NCBI GenBank assembly: GCA_003232015.1
Contig: QIKU01000067.1
Location: forward strand, 1-13,870
DNA length: 13,870 nt
Origin: Gammaproteobacteria bacterium
GTDB lineage: Bacteria; Pseudomonadota; Gammaproteobacteria; UBA6429
Reading direction: 5' to 3'
Numbering within the stretch: position 1 is the first letter of the stretch; every line of letters begins with the position of its first letter. Below the pieces are notes generated by a model. It did no database searches and was not told where the DNA came from. It saw only the letters and a list, made by a program, of their open reading frames with translations. Positions 1-6,031 of this stretch are shown here, piece by piece. The position numbers were made by a program, and so were the translations under genes.

Positions 1-515
1 GGCGCGTAGGCTTGCTGGTCGATATAAGCCCAGCCGATGTCGGGGTTTTCAATCTGTGCGGCGGCTTCTGTGGACGATAAATTAACCTTAAGCCCCGCAG
101 CAGCCAGTACTTTATGTGTAGTAATCCCATATTTAGGGTTAATGGTTTCCAGCCCATGTGACACAGCCGGTAGACCACAAGCGGCTAAAACAGGTGGTAT
201 GAATGCGCAAACAGGTAAGCTGCGGTTATGGCCATTGTAAGGGTCAGCAACATCAACCAGCTCGTTAACGTCAGCTGTGACGATATTCGCGCCATCAATA
301 ATTGCCTTTAAAATCCCCTTATTTTCATCCATTGTCTCACGTTTCATACGCAAGGCAATAAGGAACACCGCGGCTTGCACCGGATCAGCGTCTTTATCGA
401 GGATATATTGCATCGCAGTATAGGCTTCCTCAAAACTAAGGTCTTTACTGTATTCCGGGCCTGTGGCCACTTTGCCAATACAGGCCTTCATTGCTGCTGC
501 AGATTCATTGTTCAT
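1..515 (-). CDS. Divergent TrpD-family (anthranilate phosphoribosyltransferase-like) protein, N-terminal part, cut by window edge
   Basis: The reading frame is open from the ATG at 515 to the window edge, giving 171 residues without a stop; the C-terminal part is missing. Residues about 10-75 match the helical N-terminal domain of TrpD/nucleoside-phosphorylase fold enzymes (DPVQAAVFLIALRMKRET). The following segment aligns with the phosphoribosyl-binding half of TrpD, but the catalytic motifs are changed. Where TrpD has the glycine-rich GTGGD loop, this protein has VADPYNGHNRS (89-99). Where TrpD has KHGNR, it has SHGLETINPKYG (119-130), keeping only His-Gly. It is therefore probably not the tryptophan-pathway enzyme but one of the TrpD-like paralogues of unsettled function (E. 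coli YbiB is a nucleic-acid-binding example of the wider group). No signal peptide is seen, so it should be cytosolic. The Shine-Dalgarno is weak (AGG about 12 bases upstream). The gene is divergent from the Sel1 gene. I am fairly sure of the fold and unsure of the function. Confidence 0.75.
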   Translation of the reverse strand, partial: MNNESAAAMKACIGKVATGPEYSKDLSFEEAYTAMQYILDKDADPVQAAVFLIALRMKRETMDENKGILKAIIDGANIVTADVNELVDVADPYNGHNRSLPVCAFIPPVLAACGLPAVSHGLETINPKYGITTHKVLAAAGLKVNLSSTEAAAQIENPDIGWAYIDQQAYA

Positions 516-560
516 AAAAACTAATAACCTATAATATATGGGTATTTATTCTGGTTTAAA

Positions 561-589
561 AGTATACCGAGTGACAGTGAAAGTCTGAA
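561..589 (-). promoter_or_regulatory. Possible sigma70 promoter of the TrpD-like gene
   Basis: On the minus strand, TATACT (566-561) matches five of six bases of the -10 consensus, and TTCAGA (589-584) lies 17 bases upstream, matching four of six bases of the -35 consensus. Transcription would begin near 554, leaving a leader of about 40 bases. The -35 box touches the palindrome at 589-608. Assigned by eye, so moderate confidence at best. Confidence 0.4.
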
Positions 590-608
590 TATCCCTATAG
601 AGGGATAT
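589..608. promoter_or_regulatory. 8+4+8 inverted repeat, operator-like, in the divergent intergenic region
   Basis: The arms are atatccct (589-596) and agggatat (601-608), perfectly complementary around the spacer atag. It lies between the divergently transcribed TrpD-like and Sel1 genes and overlaps the first base of the candidate -35 box of the former. The twofold symmetry and position are what one expects of a dimeric regulator's site. No regulator gene is visible nearby, so the binding protein is unknown. A role as a short hairpin is less likely because the AT-rich stem has no adjacent T-run. Confidence 0.4.
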
Positions 609-761
609 AATTAGCATCTAATATTAATACTTGAGTAAAATACTTTGAATAGATGCGTTAGATAAGTATTTCAGGATATACTACCCCTTTAGTGCGCTTA
701 GAATAAGTGCCTGTTTAAATTCTGAAAAGATAACATTATATATAGATTGAGAGATAAAACG

Positions 762-1211
762 ATGGAAATGACCGATGAACAATTAGTAGATTATGCCAGT
801 GCCATGTCGGCTTTTGAAGGTAAACACTTTGCAACGGCGATGGGTATGTTGAGCCCCTTTGCTGAAAATGGTAATGCTGAAGCACAGCATCGTATGGCAA
901 TTATGTATCAGAATGGTTTAGGTTGCGCACAAAATGATGCCGCTGCACTTAAGTGGATGAAAGCCGCAGCAGAAAGTGGTTTTGCTATTGCCGAGCATGG
1001 CCTGGGTTTTATGTACATGGAAGGTGAATGTGTTGATAAAGATATCGCCGAAGCGATTGTCTGGTTTAAAAAAGCAGCCGAGCAGGGGTTGGTAGGTTCA
1101 CAAACAACCCTGGCAATGATGTACCATGAAGGTAACGGCGTTGAGAAAGATTTAGTCGAAGCTAAAAAATGGTATGACCTGGCTGGTTTTACTGACATGG
1201 AACTTGAATAG
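762..1211 (+). CDS. Small Sel1-repeat (SLR) protein
   Basis: The product is 149 residues, made almost entirely of Sel1-like repeats, the alpha/alpha hairpins related to TPRs that act as protein-binding scaffolds. Three consecutive repeats are visible at about 37-72, 74-109 and 110-143. Each has the pattern A-x-x-x-L/M-x-x-M-Y-x-x-G-x-G/C-V/A-x-x-D followed by A-x-x-W-x-K/D-x-A. A helical stretch (MTDEQLVDYASAMSAFEGKHF) precedes them. I chose the ATG at 762 because GAGAGA (749-754) sits seven bases ahead of it; the upstream TTG at 747 lacks such a site, and the ATG at 768 is a further alternative. There is no signal peptide, so this should be cytosolic. Many SLR proteins are exported adaptors; this one does not appear to be. 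Its partner cannot be told from the sequence. The last codons overlap the left arm of the palindromic element that follows. Confidence 0.85.
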   Translation: MEMTDEQLVDYASAMSAFEGKHFATAMGMLSPFAENGNAEAQHRMAIMYQNGLGCAQNDAAALKWMKAAAESGFAIAEHGLGFMYMEGECVDKDIAEAIVWFKKAAEQGLVGSQTTLAMMYHEGNGVEKDLVEAKKWYDLAGFTDMELE

Positions 1212-1346
1212 CTTCTCACGAATAACGAGAAGTTAGATTACGGCGTTGAAAGCTAACTCAAAATGCTCATTTACTACGTGTAAACTCCGCTTTTTCGTTA
1301 GCTTACGCCTTGTCCTCTAACTTCTCGTTATTCATGAAAAGCTATT
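1207..1346. repeat. ~140-bp long palindromic element (nested inverted repeats)
   Basis: The outer arms are 1207-1237 and 1316-1346. They are 31 bases each with only two mismatches, and include an uninterrupted 18-base match (1220-1237 with 1316-1333). Nested inside are ggcgt/acgcc (1242-1246 with 1305-1309), agctaac/gttagct (1251-1257 with 1297-1303) and tttac/gtaaa (1270-1274 with 1280-1284, loop tacgt). Nearly the whole segment can therefore fold into one long hairpin, as DNA cruciform or RNA. It starts inside the last codons of the Sel1 gene and ends about 43 bases before the MoxR start. It encodes nothing. I see no flanking target duplication. It resembles dispersed palindromic repeats (REP/BIME or MITE-like) and could also end or stabilise the Sel1 transcript. 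That it is repeated elsewhere in the genome is an inference. Confidence 0.8.
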
Positions 1347-1389
1347 ACATAGAAATAATTAATATTTAAAAAATACCGGAGAAAGTAAA

Positions 1390-2433
1390 ATGCGTCCAGC
1401 CCATTTAACAAGTGTACTTGATACAGAGTTCTTAAGTACCGAGCATGGGCATCATACACCCGTGATGATTTGGGGTGCGCCGGGCGTGGGGAAGTCACAA
1501 ATTATTGCACAAGTGGCGGCAAAGCATGACATACCTTTAATTGATATTCGCTTATCGCAAATGGAACCCAGTGACTTACGCGGTATTCCTTTTCGCAATG
1601 GTGAATCGGTTGAGTGGGCTGTACCTGCGATGTTGCCAGACAAAGAACGCCACGGAACATCTGGAATATTATTTTTAGATGAAATTACTTCTGCGCCGCC
1701 GAGTGTTTCGGCAGCTGCCTATCAACTTATTTTAGATCGTAAACTTGGCCAGTATGAAGTACCCGAAGGCTGGGCGATTTTTGCGGCGGGTAACCGACAA
1801 GGCGATCGTGGTGTTACTTACACAATGCCTGCGCCATTAGCCAATCGTTTTTCGCATTTTGATTTTGAAATTCATTTAGATGATTGGGTTGCATGGGCTT
1901 ATCAAAATAATATTGATGACCGTGTGATAGCTTTTGTACGTTTTCGTCCTGAATTATTATTTGATTTTGACCCGGCACACAACCCAGTTGCTTTTCCGTC
2001 ACCACGCTCATGGGAGTTTGCGCATCGTGCTTTGCAAAAGTTTGAGCACAATCCAGATTTACGTTTAGGCAGTTTTCAGGCTTGCGTAGGGCCGGCAGCG
2101 GGCATTGAGCTTAATGCTTTTATATCGAATCTGGACCAGTTACCCGACATTGACGCGATCATTAGGGGTGAAGAAGTGGCCGCCCCAACAGAAATTGATT
2201 TGCAATACGCAGTTGCTTCATCATTAGTCGGGCGAGCAATACGTGCTAAGGGCAGTGACAGTGCCGAAACCACCTTTGGTAATATTTTAGACTACGCCAG
2301 TGTATTTTCACAAAAAGAAATGGGCGTGATGCTGGTGTCAGATATGCACCGAGCAATCGGGCAGGATATATTTTCTGTTCCGCAATTTGCACAGTGGTCG
2401 AATAAAGTGGCCGATATAATGCTTTATCAATAG
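1390..2433 (+). CDS. MoxR-type AAA+ ATPase
   Basis: The product is 347 residues with a single AAA+ module in the first ~200 residues and a helical C-terminal part. Visible motifs are Walker A GAPGVGKS (29-36), Walker B ILFLDE (93-98), sensor 1 region AAGNR (132-136) and the arginine-finger region ANRF (R153). The sequence PSDLRGIP after the Walker A strand, and the linker before Walker B, are typical of the MoxR clade. GGAG lies eight bases before the ATG. It is the first gene of a five-gene run; the gene for its HExxH/VWA partner begins 13 bases after its stop. Paired MoxR and VWA proteins act as ATP-driven chaperones that insert cofactors into, or remodel, enzyme complexes (NorQ/NorD, CbbQ/CbbO, RavA/ViaA). 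The specific client here is unknown; the downstream DsrS-like and glutaredoxin genes hint at sulfur or redox metabolism. Confidence 0.9.
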   Translation: MRPAHLTSVLDTEFLSTEHGHHTPVMIWGAPGVGKSQIIAQVAAKHDIPLIDIRLSQMEPSDLRGIPFRNGESVEWAVPAMLPDKERHGTSGILFLDEITSAPPSVSAAAYQLILDRKLGQYEVPEGWAIFAAGNRQGDRGVTYTMPAPLANRFSHFDFEIHLDDWVAWAYQNNIDDRVIAFVRFRPELLFDFDPAHNPVAFPSPRSWEFAHRALQKFEHNPDLRLGSFQACVGPAAGIELNAFISNLDQLPDIDAIIRGEEVAAPTEIDLQYAVASSLVGRAIRAKGSDSAETTFGNILDYASVFSQKEMGVMLVSDMHRAIGQDIFSVPQFAQWSNKVADIMLYQ

Positions 2434-2446
2434 CGTTAGAGTACCG

Positions 2447-3883
2447 ATGGATAACGAAACACCAACGGATATTGAACTGAAACTCAGTGCCGCGCGTACA
2501 AAGTTAATTATCGATAAGCCTTTTTTAGGTGCGCTTGTTCTACGCTTGCCAATGATTAAAGCCGATCCGGAATGGTGTAAACGGACTGCCACTGACGCCA
2601 AAAGTTTTTACTATAACGAAAAATACATTAATTCATTAAGCCTTGAGCAAACACAATTTATTTTAGCGCATGAAGCATTGCACTGTGCTTTATCTCATTT
2701 TGCGCGCCGCGCACACCGCATTAAACATCGTTGGGATTTAGCTTGCGACTTTGCTATTAACCCGATGTTAATGAAAGACGGCTTAACACCACCGCCTGAA
2801 TCGTTGTACCTTAAAGCCTATGAAGGCATGACGGCAGAAGAAATTTATCCGTTATTAGCGGATAACGATAATAAAGAAACACAAGACCAACATGTTTATG
2901 ACGATTCGGATGAATCTGGTGATGATCCACAAGGCAATGATGATGATCCTATAAAGGAAACCCCTAAAGAAAAACCGAAATCAGATCCTGATAACTCAAA
3001 AAAAGGTGAGCAACCGCCTAAAGACCCCTTTAATAACAAGCAGGACGATAAAGGCGAAGGTGATCAACAAAGTTCACAACAATCGGAATCGCAGAAAAAG
3101 AAAAATCAGGGGGATAGCGATAGTGGGGCGAAAGATTCAGAAAAAGCACCGCCACTACAAAATGAACAAGCTAATCAACATCAGGATAATCTAGAAACAA
3201 AACAGGAAAGTGATCGTGGCGCAGCCCAGCCTAAACCGCTTAACCATGATGAACGTGAAAATTTAAACGTACAATGGAAACAACGTATGGCCGGTGCAGC
3301 GCAATCAGCCATGCAAGCCGGTAAGCTCGGTGATGATATGGCAAGGATGATCGATTTTCTGTTGCAACCCGAGTTACCGTGGCGAAATTTGCTCGCACAA
3401 TATATGACCTCTATTGCACGTGATGATTACAGTTATGCCCGCGCAAACGCACGGCGTGGTGATCCGGCTATCTTCCCCAGCTTACGCAGTGCGCAAATAA
3501 ATATTCTGGTGGCATTGGATACCAGTGGCTCAGTTTCTGATTCGGAAATCAGCGAGTTTGTCTCTGAAATAGACGCGATTAAAAGTTTAATGCGTGCACA
3601 AATTACCTTGCACACCTGCGACTCCAGCTTAAATTCAGATGGCCCCTGGCACTATGAAGCATGGGATGAATTTAAAGTACCAGAAAAAATAACCGGTGGC
3701 GGAGGTACCAGCTTTAAACCGGTATTTGAATGGGCAGAACAACAGGATATGTTGCCGGACTTGCTGGTGTATTTTACCGATGCAGAAGGGGACTTTCCTG
3801 ATTATGAACCTAACTTTCCGGTGATATGGTTAGTTAAAGGTAAAAAGAAAGTACCGTTTGGGAATCGTATACAGCTTAATTAG
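2447..3883 (+). CDS. DUF2201-type protein: HExxH metallopeptidase-like domain plus VWA domain, with long acidic linker
   Basis: The product is 478 residues in three parts. Residues 1-135 form a putative metallopeptidase-like domain with HEALH (75-79) and a further His at 84 (HExxHxxxxH), followed by WDLACDFAIN (96-105), which is typical of this domain. Residues about 138-272 are low-complexity and rich in D, E, Q, K, S and N, surely disordered. Residues about 275-478 are a VWA-like domain with a complete MIDAS: DTSGS (358-362), T421 in GGTSF and D445 in FTDAEGD, so it should bind a divalent metal. The ATG at 2447 is preceded by TTAGAG. There is no signal peptide. It is almost certainly the partner of the adjacent MoxR ATPase, the VWA domain being the usual docking or client-recognition unit. 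Whether the HExxH site hydrolyses peptides is not known to me. Confidence 0.88.
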   Translation: MDNETPTDIELKLSAARTKLIIDKPFLGALVLRLPMIKADPEWCKRTATDAKSFYYNEKYINSLSLEQTQFILAHEALHCALSHFARRAHRIKHRWDLACDFAINPMLMKDGLTPPPESLYLKAYEGMTAEEIYPLLADNDNKETQDQHVYDDSDESGDDPQGNDDDPIKETPKEKPKSDPDNSKKGEQPPKDPFNNKQDDKGEGDQQSSQQSESQKKKNQGDSDSGAKDSEKAPPLQNEQANQHQDNLETKQESDRGAAQPKPLNHDERENLNVQWKQRMAGAAQSAMQAGKLGDDMARMIDFLLQPELPWRNLLAQYMTSIARDDYSYARANARRGDPAIFPSLRSAQINILVALDTSGSVSDSEISEFVSEIDAIKSLMRAQITLHTCDSSLNSDGPWHYEAWDEFKVPEKITGGGGTSFKPVFEWAEQQDMLPDLLVYFTDAEGDFPDYEPNFPVIWLVKGKKKVPFGNRIQLN

Positions 3884-3909
3884 ATTTTAAAAGGCAGTTT
3901 TAAAGCAAG

Positions 3910-5031
3910 ATGGAATTATCCGCAGAAGACAGTTTAAGAATGAATGTATTGTTAACCCAGCAACTACAGGCAATACGTGTTGATGAATCAAAAATGATAG
4001 TTTATGGTTTATCTGATCGCGGAGAAGCTAAAGTAGTACTAAACCCGAATTGTCGTGATGAGCAATATATTAAACTGGTCAAAGAATTTATTTCAACAAA
4101 AGTGTTAGGTTCACCAGGCGGTTATCCAATATATTTGCGACGCTGGACACGCATGGGGCAGGCTAAACACGATAGCTTAGAGCGCCTGTTACAACTGGGC
4201 GAAGCCGAGGCGGTCATTGCCGTTGTGCATGCCGAAAGTTTAACGGATGAATTGGCACGGCGTGCCTGGTGGGTCATGCAATCATCGGCCAATGCGCGTT
4301 GTATGCTGGAACGTGATTTAGTGGTTAATGGTGCAATGGGGGGAATACTGGCTGAATTTCTGGTGGAGTTTTTACCTTTTGAAGAAGAACCCAAAGCAAT
4401 GCTTGACTCTGTTCGTCTGGTATTAAAGCCGAACCTGATTTCAGAAGAAACAAAAGCGAGCTTATGGAAAAGAGGCCAGCGTAAAAACGCCTTTTTAGCC
4501 GGATTTATGCGAGCCTTGCCAGATGATTTGCCCTTGCAGGCGATGGCACACTCCGCTTATGCCGGTTATAGTGAGCTATTAGCCGACATGGATCACAATC
4601 CCTTTGCTAAGCAGTTATTACGCTGTTTGAGCCCACAGGGGCAAGCCTTCTTTACAACGGGGCTGACCGTTTTAAATAAACCGGGTAACCAGGATGTGGC
4701 GATTGAATTACTGATTGCTATAGCCGATTATTTTGCAGCGATAAAACCGGTGGATTTTGTTCCGAGTAACGTATTTGAAACTTTACCTGAAAAAGCCAAA
4801 GAATATATTGCCGTTGAAAAATGCGGCTATACTAAAGCTATAAATGAGGTTATTACTGTATTACCGGATGCAACCGATTTGTTAGAATCAATGCTTGTTT
4901 TGACGCAGCTGGATATTCATTTAGTGAACCCCATTTTTGCGCGCAGCAATGCAATGGGTACGGTGATGCGTAAAAAACTGGCGCCGGTTTTTGATCCGTT
5001 AGCCGATTATATTGCAAAGCTTATTAATTAA
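3910..5031 (+). CDS. dsrS: DsrS-like protein (sulfur-oxidation accessory protein of unknown function)
   Basis: The product is 373 residues, predicted soluble and mostly alpha-helical, without signal peptide or membrane segments. The N-terminal part (MELSAEDSLRMNVLL, then CRDEQYIKLVKEF and LGSPGGYPIYLRRWTRMGQ at about 71-89), followed by a block around LTDELARRAWWVMQ, matches my memory of the family annotated as sulfur reduction protein DsrS. That family is named for the last gene of the dsr cluster in Allochromatium vinosum; its biochemical function is not established. Here it is not next to dsrAB in the visible sequence but lies 26 bases after the HExxH/VWA gene. The stretch from about residue 90 onward reads like repeated helix pairs, possibly HEAT-like. 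The Shine-Dalgarno is weak (AAAGCAAG directly before the ATG), so translation may depend on the upstream gene. The identification rests on recall, and a profile search would settle it. Confidence 0.6.
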   Translation: MELSAEDSLRMNVLLTQQLQAIRVDESKMIVYGLSDRGEAKVVLNPNCRDEQYIKLVKEFISTKVLGSPGGYPIYLRRWTRMGQAKHDSLERLLQLGEAEAVIAVVHAESLTDELARRAWWVMQSSANARCMLERDLVVNGAMGGILAEFLVEFLPFEEEPKAMLDSVRLVLKPNLISEETKASLWKRGQRKNAFLAGFMRALPDDLPLQAMAHSAYAGYSELLADMDHNPFAKQLLRCLSPQGQAFFTTGLTVLNKPGNQDVAIELLIAIADYFAAIKPVDFVPSNVFETLPEKAKEYIAVEKCGYTKAINEVITVLPDATDLLESMLVLTQLDIHLVNPIFARSNAMGTVMRKKLAPVFDPLADYIAKLIN

Positions 5032-5043
5032 CAGGATATTTTT

Positions 5044-5580
5044 GTGAAATTTTGCCGTATTGCCGCAACGCTGGATTTAAAAATATCGCAGCAGGATTTA
5101 GAAAAGCACTTACCCGCATCACCTTATGTGGTTGGAGATGAAATTGCAGAACATGCTATCATTTATGAAGAACAACAGCATTTAGGTTATTATCCGGCGA
5201 TTGAATTTTTAAAACAACAAAATGCAATGGATAAAGATTTAATCAATGCGATTGAGAACATAGCCTGGCTGGTGAGCAACCTTGTTCGCGAAGAAATAAT
5301 ACGCCGGTTGCGTCCTGCATTCTCGACAGTTCAGTTTGAAAATATTCAGCTTCACGCATTTAAAATGCCAACGGTTCGCCCGCATAAGAAAAATGCACGT
5401 CATGATCTTGTGGCACATTACACACCAGATCATGCGCATGTTAGTATCATCACTACTTCCATTAAACATTATGTTGACGCTGTTACAGCACAGAGAATGA
5501 CAAAGAATCTTATCCATCGCTGGTTGAATGATCATGTTGATGGACTGGACATTACCAGTGTCAGTTATATTGAGAGTTAA
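5044..5580 (+). CDS. Unrecognised 178-residue protein in the MoxR/DsrS operon
   Basis: I do not recognise this protein. It starts with GTG, with AGGA about eight bases upstream, and begins 12 bases after the DsrS-like gene; the glutaredoxin gene begins 12 bases after it, so it is surely translated as part of the operon. It has no signal peptide or membrane segment and one cysteine, near the N-terminus (C4). Residues about 1-50 (MKFCRIAATLDL, QQDLEKHLPASPYVVGDEIA) look alpha/beta. Residues 60-95 form a helix ending in a basic stretch (EEIIRRLRP). The C-terminal half is His-rich (HKKNARHDLVAHYTPDHAHV, about 115-134), which could bind metal or be chance. The close linkage to a redox protein and a DsrS-like protein suggests a shared process, but the sequence gives no function. 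Confidence 0.8.
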   Translation: MKFCRIAATLDLKISQQDLEKHLPASPYVVGDEIAEHAIIYEEQQHLGYYPAIEFLKQQNAMDKDLINAIENIAWLVSNLVREEIIRRLRPAFSTVQFENIQLHAFKMPTVRPHKKNARHDLVAHYTPDHAHVSIITTSIKHYVDAVTAQRMTKNLIHRWLNDHVDGLDITSVSYIES

Positions 5581-5592
5581 AACAGGTTTATA

Positions 5593-5847
5593 ATGAATAA
5601 AGTTATTATGTATTGCACCAGAACTTGCCAGTATTGCCATAAAGCTGAAAACTTACTAATAAAAAAAGGTGCGAAAGTTGAAAAAATTTACATAGAAGCT
5701 AACAAGCGTAAAATAAAAGAAATGCTGCAGCGTTCCAGACGTAATACTGTTCCCCAAATTTTTATTGGTGATGAGCATATTGGTGGTTTTGATGAGCTTA
5801 CGAAATTAGACAAGAAAGGCAAGTTGCACACCTTGTTGAATGATTGA
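5593..5847 (+). CDS. grxC: Glutaredoxin, GrxC-like, with CQYC active site
   Basis: The product is 84 residues, the usual length of bacterial class I glutaredoxins such as E. coli Grx3. It shows the thioredoxin fold signatures: the beta strand KVIMYC, the active site C12-Q-Y-C15, the cis-proline motif TVPQIFI (about residues 55-61) and the C-terminal glutathione-binding GGFDEL (about 67-72). The canonical active site is CPYC; here Pro is replaced by Gln, which is expected to shift redox potential or reactivity. An extra Cys (C8) lies four residues before the active site. It would reduce disulfides or glutathionylated proteins in the cytosol, using glutathione. AGG (within aacagg) lies seven bases before the ATG. 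As the last clear gene of the operon, it implies that a thiol or disulfide state matters to the system. The family is certain; the specific subtype symbol less so. Confidence 0.88.
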   Translation: MNKVIMYCTRTCQYCHKAENLLIKKGAKVEKIYIEANKRKIKEMLQRSRRNTVPQIFIGDEHIGGFDELTKLDKKGKLHTLLND

Positions 5848-5898
5848 ATATGTTTATATTTTATTGGGCTATCTAATTAGAATAATAAAGGTTTATTA

Positions 5899-6015
5899 AT
5901 GAAACTACCCTTAACTTCCTTTGGTGAGATTCGATGGCCTGATGTTCCTTCACAGTCTGCATCTAACCATCTTGCCATTCAATATCAACATGTGAAGATA
6001 TATTATCGTAGTTAA
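5899..6015 (+). CDS. Possible 38-residue small ORF after the glutaredoxin gene
   Basis: A short frame begins at an ATG with AAAGG seven bases upstream and ends in TAA just before the convergent M61 gene. The product starts MKLPLTSFGEIRWPDVPSQS and ends KIYYRS. It is too short to be judged by composition and matches nothing I know. The good Shine-Dalgarno and same-strand position 51 bases after the glutaredoxin stop are the only support. It may equally be chance or the remnant of a longer gene. Confidence 0.3.
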   Translation: MKLPLTSFGEIRWPDVPSQSASNHLAIQYQHVKIYYRS

Positions 6016-6031
6016 AAGACTATGAGTCTTT
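6015..6031. terminator. Short hairpin between convergent genes, weak terminator candidate
   Basis: aaagac (6015-6020) pairs with gtcttt (6026-6031) around the loop tatga, and both sides carry short A/T runs. It overlaps the TAA of the small ORF and the stop codon of the M61 gene. The stem is only six mostly weak pairs, so it would be a poor terminator; the convergent position is what makes it plausible. Confidence 0.3.

Noticed and set aside
747..761. TTG start for the Sel1 protein at 747
   Set aside because: The GAGAGA at 749-754 would lie inside the coding sequence and is correctly spaced for the ATG at 762.
1207..1346. Interpretation of the long palindrome as an insertion sequence or CRISPR
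   Set aside because: There is no transposase frame, no flanking target duplication that I can see, and no series of regularly spaced direct repeats.
3006..3194. 62-codon plus-strand frame inside the HExxH/VWA gene
   Set aside because: It is a frame-shifted reading of the A-rich low-complexity linker; its Lys/Arg/Ile/Asn-rich product is what such DNA gives by chance.
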